A stretch of DNA of 64,000 nt, from assembly GCA_040437565.1 (NCBI GenBank), contig JBDOQK010000009.1, positions 124,001 through 188,000 on the forward strand, read 5' to 3'. Positions 50,430-60,677 of this stretch are shown here, piece after piece; within the stretch, counting starts at the first letter, position 1, and each line of letters starts with the position of its first letter. This DNA is from Albugo candida (Eukaryota; Oomycota; Peronosporomycetes; Albuginales). A program made the translations under genes and the position numbers. The notes under the pieces were generated by a model. The model worked only from the letters and a program-made list of their open reading frames with translations, was not told the origin of the DNA and did not search any database.

Positions 50430-53400
50430 ATGATTCTCCGGCAAAAAACAAATACAAGATGATTCAAAAATTTGGCTTGAGTTCGTTCACATAAAAAAAT
50501 TCAAACTTTTATCAAACTCAATCTTCATCGTTTGGGGTTGTATTCAAGTTCTTCTGAATTTGAAGCAGCGCGAATATACCTCTCTTTCTTTGAATAATGT
50601 GCAGCGCGCATCTAGAATCCGCGCTATTGATGACTGAGTGTCAATCCTTAGCAATGCTTTATCTCCGATATACGCTAGTCCAAAAAAAATCGATTTGGCC
50701 CGTTTCTGACTAAGCACGTATAGTCTTTGACGCTTATTCAAATCATTCTGCTCTGCTCTTTTACCGAAGTTTGACATCCCTCATGTGTGCGATCGAACAT
50801 GAGTCTCGGTCATCCATCCGCAGCCACTACAGATATGGATAAAGGTGCTCTACTTAAAGAGCCTTCTGCAGATAGATGAAGCTTGAGACACACTCGTCGA
50901 TCGAGAAAATGAGAAATGATAGCCATCTAAGTCGTCTTCGTTGCAAGGCTGATGTGTCTCAATTGAATACAGCGTTTTCTGTGAGAAGATGATCGATATA
51001 TCAGGAATTTGAAACGCTTCCGCTTGATGGAAGGCTCATTCTAGGAACGATTGACCCACCTTGAAGGCACTAAAGTGGACGTAATAATACGCTTCCTATA
51101 AAACAAGAAAGGTGAATAACGGCAATACATTCAGTTAGCATACTACACCATGCCGAATACTTTGATAGATCTGATTTATGTCATGCATTACAAGCCGGTT
51201 TGCAAAAATAAAGATCCGTTTATATAGCTGGTGATGTGTTGTATCAAGGAGCGCCGTCCTACTTGAACTTTTCCAAAGATGAACCAAGACGCAGTTGCGC
51301 ATCTTTGACCTTATCGTATAATAATTTCACGTTTGGAGACGCATTTCATATCGCCGAGTTTTTGACCGTAAATATTGTTGCATGTCCTCTTCTATTTACG
51401 TCATTTAGATTGAGTGAAAAATGCTGTTGGACACGCATGTTAGTAATAGCTCAGTTTGACTTGCAAGAAGTAAAGGATCATGGACAGGCACCACTTTAAA
51501 GACCCCATGCCAAAGCAGCGCCACCTTTTGTGTTTACAGCAAAGATGGAGACCGTTTAACCGGAGGTGACTATAATACTAACTTCAAACGAGGTGACTTC
51601 TGCACAAAAAACATTTTTGCAATACCTGTGAGCTGATGCTCTTACTTGCTATTGACAGACCTCCATTGCGGCTGCCTCATCCCACCACAATACGAGAGTC
51701 TCCAGTCAGACATGAAGTCGAGTTGTCCAGCAGCAGAGCGACTTCCGTCCAGCACACGAGGCTGGAAAACGCAATACAAGTAGGTATAGGAGCGAAGTTA
51801 CACATGTGTTTTTACTTGCTCTTGCCGTAACCGTAGCAATGATCGTCGAGTCTTGTCAAAACATCACATGTGGACACGTAGACCTGTGCTGTATGACGTT
51901 AGATTTTTTGGAGCGTCTCAAACTTCGTGTGTTGGCTCGCTCCTCGCCAAAAGATAAAACATCCATTCCTACGCGCGTGACAAAAACAAAATACTCTTAC
52001 TTTGCGTGTTTTCGCGACCCTTTTACTGGCTGGATGCGTTTGTCTTAGCTGCCGTGGGAATATGAACAATCGAAGTAGAGACTCCAAAGTAGACATGAGA
52101 ACAGACTTTGTTGTGGCATTTCAGTAGCCGCAAACCATCACTACAAACCTTCTTCCCCGCATACTATTTATTATCCTCAATATTGGACACTTAAGCTTGA
52201 ATGCCGCGCGATATTGCACGATCATCCAGGCTCGAACGTACGGACTTTTGCAACTTGCTTCGGTTTGAAATTGTCGGACGGTTTGTTCGATTACACTCTC
52301 CGTAGTATTGTCTCAATGATGAGGCATTGGTACTACCACCGTATCACCCTGCGCGTCCCGGAAAGGAAGCTGGGGTCACGTCATCACATTGAGATATGAC
52401 TCATCGACAATAATGCAATCATCCAGTGCCGGGTGATTCAATATGGCTACTACGTCAGCACAATTAGACTCGACACATATGGTCGTTGCGAACCGTTTTC
52501 CTTAGCGGGTATATAGTAGCCGGCAAAGTGAATATAATCAACATCAGCTCAATTGACCAGATGTTTTGCTCATCCGATCGAAATGTTTGTCTATTGGTCG
52601 AAACTCATAATATCTTGACTTCACACTCTCGAATGCACATAAGGAGAAATGTGCTCAAATTTTCCAAAATCGGCACTGGCGCTTTATAATGCGGTTCAAA
52701 AAAACACAACGAATCAAAGCAACAAAAGCAGTAACGGAGAAGATAAAGCTGCGCTTAGTGACATGGCACAAGGTGTGCTGCGTTAAACACGGTTTCTACT
52801 GCAAACTAGAGACTCTGATCTGTTAGCTCGAACTATCCTGACTACACCTGAACACCAGATTCCGTACGCCATTGGTCCGTGATGCCCTTGTAAGGACGAA
52901 AGTTGAAGCGACAACACGGAATAATAATAGATCGCACTTGAAAGAATTTGGTTCTGGACCTCGTAATAAAAAACTGTATTACAAAATTATTTGACCTTCC
53001 AATAGGATTGATAATCGTATATCCATGTGCTATCAGGCTTCGAAAGCGGATAGGAATATTGGCTGTATGAGTCGTTTGGGTGTCGACCTAAGGACGCAAC
53101 TCATGGCAGATCGGCTGCCTTGGCGGTAGCCATGAGGCCCCTACGTGTGCTGGCGATTGATTTTGATTCCGATATCGAAGCAACAACTCCTCACAAGGAA
53201 AAGCTTTACAGTACCACTGGAGGCATTTCGAACACACAATCAAGATGGCACGTCTAATTCCAACCTTAAGGCGTGCCTTAGATTAGTTTTGCTCGTCATG
53301 GTGCACAGTAATAGCATACTGTACAGGTCAGAATTGGGTTCAAAGTCTCCTTGAAAGGCTACCTTGATTCTATTCTGAAGTACGGCTGAGCATTTCAGCC

Positions 53401-53942
53401 TTTGTTGTTTTCCCAGCTCGTGATTAGGAAGCTAGTAAAGCGAAACTGGTTGCTTCATGTTCCGGACGTTTAAGATCACCCATGCGCAACCGATAATCGA
53501 TTTTGACCCAAGGCATGGCGTTTCCTCTCGAAATGCTGCTTCTAGCGGACACATCGCAAGTTCATATTTTGAGGATCTGCCTATCATTCGGCGAATTAGA
53601 GGGTATATCCGCACTACTTTCAAGAAACATTTTGTTCAATCCTTGTCTTTCGCTGCTTGCCTTTACCTTGCAACTTCTTTGCACCCAAATACTTCATTGT
53701 TAGATTGGAACGCGGGAATATCACGAAATGGTTATGCCTGTCATTCTTGTATGCGAGCAACATGCGAGACAATAGCTCGCAAATCACATATCATTTGCTG
53801 CATTTTATTCTCTAACACTTTCCCATTTCTATATTGTAGTGAGGCGATCGACATCAACGATGTCGGTAGTGATACCGTACATTAAAGAAAGGCTGTGTCT
53901 TTCTTCATCTGCGGTGCAGATCGGCCACCTACAAAATATAAG
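50430..53942. other. Noncoding part of unit B and start of unit C
   Basis: About 3.5 kb without an intact gene. 50560-51480 parallels 54515-55570 and 47180-47610. At about 51470-51510 a few codons resembling the start of the CH-like gene remain (CAAGAAGTAAAGGATCATGGACAG against CAAGAAGTGAAATCATGATGCACAG). 51550-52050 parallels 48075-48480. Around 52195-52450 the reverse strand reads DDCIIVDESYLN, vaguely like a DDE transposase core. 53190-53330 may be a dead copy of Cys-rich gene 1. 53600-53900 parallels the upstream region of genes 2 and 3. Confidence 0.5.
53190..53330 (+). pseudogene. Possible remnant of Cys-rich gene 1
   Basis: The DNA reads KLYSTTGGISNTQS then stops, in register with KIYNHVGDNFEAC of gene 1, and is followed by a flank (CAAAGTCTCCTTG, CAGCTCGTGA) similar to the 3' flank of gene 1 at 44900-44990. 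The coding match is weak on its own; the flank carries most of the support. Confidence 0.35.
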
Positions 53943-54042
53943 NNNNNNNNNNNNNNNNNNNNNNNNNNNNNNNNNNNNNNNNNNNNNNNNNNNNNNNNNN
54001 NNNNNNNNNNNNNNNNNNNNNNNNNNNNNNNNNNNNNNNNNN
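53943..54042. other. Assembly gap 16, no overlap
   Basis: 100 N with unrelated flanks. By comparison with units A and B, the missing piece should hold the start codon, signal peptide and first module of Cys-rich gene 4. Confidence 0.85.
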
Positions 54043-54391
54043 ACGAGAACTTCAACTTGCAGGTGGCCCGTGGCAGCCTTGTGATAATAGGAAAAGTGCT
54101 CTATCTTACCCCAACGTGTGCCTTTTTGGTTATTCGTGCATGTGTTTCAATTATAACTGCACTTGTCAGCCACCTGACGCTGTTGATCCCGAAATTTGCA
54201 AAGAACCTCATCAGTGTGGGGAAGATGAATACTGCGGGTATTATTATAATGTAAATACGTTGCAACACGCCTGTATTTCAAAATGGTACAATCAAGCTGG
54301 AGGACGTTATCAAGACTGCCATCAGAATGATACTTGTGATGGTGATCTCAAATGTACGCGGGTGAGCCAGTTCTACCAGCTTTGTGCGTAG
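54043..54391 (+). CDS. Secreted Cys-rich protein 4, 5' end lost in gap
   Basis: The frame is open from the first base after the gap: RELQLAGGPWQPC, then PNVCLFGYSCMCFNYNCTC, QPPDAVDPEIC, EYCGYYYN, SKWYNQAGGRYQDC and the ending SQFYQLCA. It carries 14 of the 18 family Cys; the missing four belong to module 1, expected inside gap 16. No disruption is seen in the visible part, so the gene is probably intact. Closest to gene 3 (shared RPPDAVD/QPPDAVD and LFGY words). Confidence 0.8.
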
Positions 54392-55572
54392 ACGATTCTC
54401 CGGCAGTAATTCGAACATTTGGCTTTATGTTGGTCGTGTTTAGATTTCATATCACCCTCAATTCTTATCGTTGTTTGAGTTATTCCCACGCTGACCTGCG
54501 TGTGAAGCAGCCCGAATATACCTCTCTTTCTTTAAGTAACGTGTAACGTGCATCTGGCCATTGATGACTGAGTGTCAATCCTCATCAATGCTTTATCTCC
54601 GATATACGCTAGTCCAAAAAGAGATCGGGTTTGGCCCGTTTCTGACTAAGCACGCGTAGTCTTTGATGCTTATCGAAATCAATCTTCTTGTTCTCTTTTA
54701 CCGCCGCTCGACATGCTTCGTGTGTGCGATCACGGTCATCCACCCGCAGTTGCTACAGATATGGATAAAGGTGCTCTACTTAAGAGCCTTCTGCAAATAG
54801 ATGAAGCTTAAGACACACTCGTCGATCGTGAAATTAGAATTGAAAGCCATCCAAAGTGGATGAGGTCGGTGCCAATATCGATTACAGCGCTATTAGCTTC
54901 GTAGCTCCACAGCATTGCTCATCCGGACAGGAAAAGGTCCCCGATATTATTTTTCAAAAGTGCCTAAGAGAATTAATCTACTTTGTGTAGACCAAACAGC
55001 AGCTTTCGTAAGGCGTCTTCGTTGCAAGGCTGATGTGCCTCAATCAAATACAGCGTTCTGTGTAAAGAGGATCGATATAAGAGGAATTTTAAACGCCTTC
55101 GCTTGGTGGAAGGCTCATTTTTGAAACGATTAAACCACCTCTCAGGCACCAAACTGGACGTAATAATACGCTTCCTATAGAACAAGAAAGGTGAATAACG
55201 GCAATACATTCAGCATGCATACTACACCATGCCGAATACTTTGCTGGATCTGATTTATGTCATGCATCACAAGCCGGTTTGCAAAAATAAAGACCCGTCG
55301 ATAGCTGGTACTTGTTGTATTCACGAGCACCGTCCTAATTGGAATTTTCCTAAGATGACCCAAGACGTAGTTCGCACACCTTTGAACTTTTTCTTTTGAT
55401 AATTTCACGTTTGAAGACGCATATCATATCGCCGAGTTTCTGAGCGTAAAGATTGTTGTATGTCTTCCTTCTATTTACGTGGTTTAGATGATACATGATC
55501 CATGACCTCTATAGCTTTATTATTGCACACATTTTATTAAGTACTTCTGTTTTTGTTGCAAGAAGTGAAATC
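54392..55572. other. Noncoding part of unit C
   Basis: Parallels 50430-51480 over most of its length. No intact gene. Reverse-strand frames at 54973-55209 and 55175-55408 have counterparts in units A and B only as disrupted DNA, so I do not call them genes. Confidence 0.5.
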
Positions 55573-57111
55573 ATGATGCACAGACACCGTATCGCTCTCA
55601 ACTATTGCTTGAAGGAGAGAGAACTGGTCGATTGGGTGGTAAATCAAGACGAACTCTATTTTCCAAACGATATAGGAAGAAACATATCTGATTATGTGCA
55701 TAATGGAGCCCTTCTTTGCGCACTTGTGACGCACAAATTCCCAAGCGAACTGACTGCAAAGACGCTCAGTGATATATTGTGGGAACACAAACACGCACGA
55801 CATTCAAATATCCTTCTGTTGAAACAGTACTTAACACATTACACGCAAACAGTCGATTCTCATCGCGAGCGTCAGCAACAACTAGAAGAATGGAAAATCG
55901 AAATGGAGAAATTGCAAAGCAATACCGACATAACACATTTTTATCGCCTTTTGCGCGGATTAGATACCATTTTACGTGACCCACATCAATCCGTGTCATG
56001 TGGTACACACCATGCATATACTACGCTGATACCAAATCAGCGCAATTCTTTAGTGTGTGCGTCAACCAAGGAGCCCGCTCATGGATCACCATCCCGACTA
56101 CGTTTCCCATCCATTGTGTCACCACTGAAACGTCATTGTGGCCGTGAAAGTGCGACAGTGTTCACTGAAGTGACGCTGGCAAGGTCCACTTCCATAGACA
56201 CCAGCTCACTAGACCGAAACTCTGATCATGAAATTAATGTGGAGGCATCACAAAAGCCTTATCCACGCCAAGGCTCCCGCTTCTTTTCAAAAACTGACGG
56301 ATCCAAAATTCCTCGTATTGAGCCAGCTATGCAATCCCAAATAGAGAAAAGTCCTGTACGTCACAGCTTTGTGAATACGAAAGATGCAAAGAAAAAATAT
56401 GGCAATTTGCGCGGATCAAATGCTCTGTCAGCACTTCGATCTCGGTTCGGGTTTCCCAACCAGATAAAAAGCTTTAAAGGAATTTTAGAACTGGAAGATG
56501 ATGACGATACCGCAAGTAGCTCCTCAATTGGCGAAGAGAACGCCTACAGACCCAATATCAGCCACAAGCGACCACGTGCTCTCGCAGTACTGGATCCTCA
56601 GCGCAAAGATGAAGAACAGGCCAGAAGGGAACAAAAGCAGTCGTTTCGCCAGCGCGAAACTGCCAATCATGATTGTTTCCAAGAGTCTGTAGTCCCCTAT
56701 GGAGATAACGCTCAACTTGACCACGCTGAAAATACAAGTCAGAGTACATTCGACGGTGAGCACGCTTGTACAGCTTCTCTGACGATTACGCTACAACGAG
56801 AAGGAAAACTTGCTGAAGCGGTGTATACGGATTTACGAAAGGACAATGCTCGACTACGCATGAAAATGGAGCATTTGGACTCTGAAATCAATTACATGTA
56901 TCATTTACTGACCGACGTTGAGAAAACAGTACAAAGGTGGCAGGATGATCGTGCGGAAAAACTCCAGACTCCGTCAAATGAGATTGTTCGTCAGGCTGAT
57001 TCGACCAGAGTGCTCGTGGAAAGTATCGAGAATATTATTCGTGTGCCTAGAAAAACTTCATCTTTCAAAGATGAATCTATTAGATCCATCAGGACCTCAT
57101 TTTCTCCTTAA
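55573..57111 (+). CDS. CH-like N-terminal domain and coiled-coil protein
   Basis: 512 aa from the ATG pair at 55573/55576. The frame extends upstream to 55495 with a hydrophobic stretch, but the decayed copy at 47611 starts at the second of these ATGs, which supports the shorter form. Residues ~10-90 (LKERELVDWVV, ISDYVHNGALLCALVTHKFPSEL) resemble a calponin-homology domain; ~100-160 is a charged helix ending FYRLLRGLDTIL. The middle is disordered and basic. Residues ~420-480 are a clear coiled coil (TDLRKDNARLRMKMEHLDSEINYMYHLLTDVEKTV). CH plus C-terminal coiled coil recalls EB1-type microtubule binders, though the EB1 tail motif is absent. Sole intact member of three duplicated units. Confidence 0.65.
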   Translation: MMHRHRIALNYCLKERELVDWVVNQDELYFPNDIGRNISDYVHNGALLCALVTHKFPSELTAKTLSDILWEHKHARHSNILLLKQYLTHYTQTVDSHRERQQQLEEWKIEMEKLQSNTDITHFYRLLRGLDTILRDPHQSVSCGTHHAYTTLIPNQRNSLVCASTKEPAHGSPSRLRFPSIVSPLKRHCGRESATVFTEVTLARSTSIDTSSLDRNSDHEINVEASQKPYPRQGSRFFSKTDGSKIPRIEPAMQSQIEKSPVRHSFVNTKDAKKKYGNLRGSNALSALRSRFGFPNQIKSFKGILELEDDDDTASSSSIGEENAYRPNISHKRPRALAVLDPQRKDEEQARREQKQSFRQRETANHDCFQESVVPYGDNAQLDHAENTSQSTFDGEHACTASLTITLQREGKLAEAVYTDLRKDNARLRMKMEHLDSEINYMYHLLTDVEKTVQRWQDDRAEKLQTPSNEIVRQADSTRVLVESIENIIRVPRKTSSFKDESIRSIRTSFSP

Positions 57112-57168
57112 ATATGGCTCAATGGAACACGTTGCGTACACCTTGTCTGTTTCATTCTCATAAAGAAA

Positions 57169-59562
57169 TCAAGCAACTGCTTCCATCCATTTTTTGTCCA
57201 AATTCCTAGGATCCCGCTGTAAGAGACCGACTGCCGCAGTGTACAAATCTCTTAAAAGTGGACGTTCATCAGGCTCGTACTCTATACAGCTCTTGATCAA
57301 ACTCCGAATATCGGACGGGCATTCAGGATCTAGCAGCGGCTGAACCAAATTGGCTCCCACCATCATCGCAATTCGAGCGTTCGACGGCTTTGTAGGTAAA
57401 AATTCTCCGATTCCGGACTGGTATGGTGGCTGACACGTGTCAAGCTCTGTCATGATGATTCCGAGCGAGTACACATTGGCCTTTTCGTTGCACGGACTGC
57501 ATTTCAGTACTTCTGGCGCAATCCACGCGGTTGCTCCTCCAGCACTACCAAGCATTTCTTCCAAGGTCATTCTTTTATGGATACCGAAAAGGCTGAGGAA
57601 TACAGTGAATTCTTCATCCAGTAAGACAGCGTCCGAGTTGAGATTTTGATATGGCGTCCCGTTGTATAATCCTTGGTTCAGGTTACCTGCTCGGAGTGGA
57701 GTATTGGACGGAATCGAGTTGAGATAGAGAAGAGCCTCAAGAATCTCCACGACATACTCGAGCTTGGAGCGTACGCGCAGATCTGGACTCGATGCTCTGG
57801 TATCAACTCCAGATGAAGGTGACGGAAACCATTGAAAGGCGTCCTGGCACCCCGATTCCACAATTTGTGTTAGTTGCTTGGCCAAGCTTCCGTGTTGCAT
57901 ATATTCGCACGCGTACGCCAAGTTGGAATAGTATTCCCAAGTAACACCAAATAATGGCACCAAATTCGGATGAACAAGATTATGGATCAGCTCAATTTCT
58001 CGTACAAAGGCGCGAAGCAGCTCGTGGTCGCCTTTGTACCGTGTCATGACTTGCTTGACAGCAATAAGACGTTTTTGCTGGCGCTTGCCCAGTTCAGCCA
58101 CGACAATTCGGTACCGCTCCCGAGAGCTTAGAACTCGAACACTTTGCCACGAACGAAATCGTGTTTTTGCAATATCTTCATTCCGGAATTGTACACGATG
58201 GAACGCATTGTGCATAGAGTATCGGCGCGACAATGTGATCAGCTCTTCTGCGATACTCTTTCGTCTTTGGAAAGAAATACGGATCTGTCCGGACACTCTT
58301 TCTGTGTCGCTGCCTGTGGAAGTCCGAGATATATGACGCGACGAACGCTTTCGTCGACAGTACATCACGAACAGAAGAATGCAAAGAAGACAAAGAATTG
58401 AAGACCCAGCTATGACCGGTATCAGCGCATTTTCTATGGCACTGAGACGTCTAGTGGAAGTCCGTAGTCTGAGATGTTCCGGGTATGTAGAATTAGGTCG
58501 ATAATAGGATGAGTCCAAGGCTGTACCCCGTACATCGCTACAAAACGTCTCTGTCAATGGCATTCATACGGAATGGAGGCCCTTACATCTCACAAGGCAA
58601 TCTGCAAAGTGGGCTTTTTGCCAGAAAATCGACACTGTTGCTGATATTGAAGGCTTCGAACATGGGAAGAGCGTCCATGATTGAGAGCAACTTGTTATCA
58701 CTCACATCTCTGAATCAACGACAGTGATTGTGTGACCGCTACAAGGATCCTAGGAACGTACAATACACGTAGAGATGGTGGTAGCTTTGATAGATATCGA
58801 AGGCTGTTATTCCTGGCATAGCTGCAATCAAGCGTGTCAAGTTGGAGCAGTGTACGAACGATAAAAGCTTACATAAAGCGCAGCGTTGGAATGGCTGCCA
58901 GAGGATCCAACGTTCTCAGCAGGTTGTGTTCGATCCAGCTGGGATCTTGTCGTGAGAAACAGCAGCAAGGAATCCATCAAAACGTACATAGTCTCAAGCT
59001 TTGTGTGCTTCAGAAAATGACTTGGAATTTCTCTCAAAAAATTGTTTTCTAGATGGCTGGTAGCATGTACGTGATTGATCGCACGAAGGGGAATCTCAAA
59101 TGACATACAGCTCTTGAAGACTTTCGGGCCACTCGATCGTGCTGATATCAGACAAATTGCACCCTCGGAGATTACTATCAGCGACCGATCAGTTGCAGCG
59201 TTGAGAGGATCTATGAAGTAGCTTTACATCAAGCGAGCGCTATTACTTGACACAATGCTCGATAAGCGTAATGAACAAGCCACACGCTCAGGGAGGTGAG
59301 AAGTGTTCACAGCGAAAATATTGGGTTTGTACTTCAAAGGAGTTGATACTGGAGTAGCTGAGTGGCGAAGACTCATGCGGTCTGGAGGAATAAATGAATG
59401 TAGATGGATTCTTTGTATCGGTTGCTTACCGGAGTACTCGGTTGGAGATCCTGACCTGTCATCGACAAAGGCTGGCCCTTGTTGGATCCAACGTTCACGA
59501 TGGTCAGAGGAGGTTGGGGTCATTTGGTTGGAATGACGCTCTATCACCGCCTTCTCCGCCAC
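57169..59562 (-). CDS. LRR receptor-like pseudokinase (TKL type)
   Basis: Large last exon 57169 to ~58550, with several short exons upstream. Splicing on GTATGT, GTACGT and GTAAGC donors (52-60 nt introns) joins a leucine-rich ectodomain: NLRGCNLSDISTIEWPESL, then ELHLENNFLREIP, LETIWIEHNLLRTLD, IPTLRF, PPSLRVLDVSDNKLLSIMD. A membrane helix (ALIPVIAGSSILCLLCILLFVMY) is followed by a basic stop. In the kinase domain IAVKQVM, the alpha-C FVREIELIHNLVHPN and WIAPEVL are present. The HRD catalytic loop is replaced by an insertion (IPSNTPLRAGNLNQG) and DFG reads LFG (FLSLFGIHK), so phosphotransfer is unlikely. The junction between the last LRR exon and the kinase exon, and the signal-peptide exon, are not resolved. 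Confidence 0.78.
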
Positions 59563-59716
59563 GCAGTATTTATAGACACGTCAATTCAATTTTGTCGACC
59601 TGTAGCGATCAGACTCGAAACTCGAGGGGGTAGAATAGAAGAAAAGGATGATACAGTTTTTTTGCAAATCCTTATACCGGAGCCGTTAACCTGCAACCTC
59701 AACAGTCTAAATGCGC

Positions 59717-60537
59717 TCAACCACGGAAAGTGGAAGGGCGAGAAGCCTTAAACGTCGTACGGAACTTTTTCATATGAGGTCGAGGGATCCGATGTGTCAA
59801 TGGGAACTTGATTTTGCTGTCGTGGAACTGCTTGATGTTTGGCTTCTTGGTGTCCTTGGCAGCTAAAATTGCGGTTCTCATGATTTGAATCGAGCGAGGT
59901 CGAGCACGATGACGCCCGGCCAATTCGGAATACATTTGCTCTATCGCTCCACATAGCGTGATATCACGATATTCTTTGTACATGTTATGTGTTCCACTAC
60001 GAGAATTGTATCGAATCCACACTCCATAGTTTTTGACAATGCGATTGTTCTTCTCCCGGAGCTACAAATATGACGTAAATGTACATGAGCAATGCCATTA
60101 AACTTAGGGTGAGCGACTATTACAAACGCAGCGTTCCAGGCAACACAGCGGAAGACACCGCGATCTCACTAGTAGACAAAGCGGTTTGAGAGCTGGAGTT
60201 TCAAACTCTCGTGGCAAACAAGCGCATTATAACGAGGTCTACTAGGAGCTTTGGAATAGCGCAATTGATTCTGAATTGGACTGCTGAACTAACCTCGTTC
60301 ACATCGAGAATCTCGCCGGTAGTCTTCTTCATCTTCTTCACTTGATGAAGAAAGTACCAGAAGCGCGATTTTGCGAGCACTTCATTGGGTGCAAAAAGTT
60401 TCATGCGGTAAATTGGAGGGTTGGGCTCTTTTTCTGTGGGTGCTTTACGCCCTGAGACTTGGTATTGACGAATCTATAAGCAGCAATCTATGAGTACAGC
60501 TTGAAAGGATGACTATGAGAGAAATTCTACCGGCATG
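59717..60537 (-). CDS. RPL18A: 60S ribosomal protein eL20 (L18a)
   Basis: Three exons: 60532-60537 (ATG CCG only), 60294-60473 and 59717-60061. Introns are 58 nt (GTAGAA...ATAG) and 232 nt (GTTAGT...GTAG). The spliced protein is 176 aa, the exact length of human RPL18A. Conserved blocks: [36 protein letters not shown] [26 protein letters not shown], then [30 protein letters not shown] and [10 protein letters not shown] two-codon first exon is common in ribosomal protein genes. The second intron is several times longer than others in this window. Confidence 0.95.
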
Positions 60538-60677
60538 GTTGCTGGATACAAATTCGGTGCGGCTTTGATTTTTGAATCGCGAAACGATTGGATTTCACTT
60601 AAGCGGAACCGGTTCAAAATATTGGACGCACCGGTTATAATATTAATGTATACAGTGTATCAGGTATTAGAGTTACA

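Noticed and set aside
53457-53885. 142-codon frame in unit C
   Set aside because: The corresponding DNA in units A and B is not open, and the protein has no signal peptide or domain.
54973-55408. Reverse-strand frames in the conserved downstream flank
   Set aside because: Counterparts in units A and B carry stops and frame changes, so the conservation is of DNA by common descent, not of a protein.
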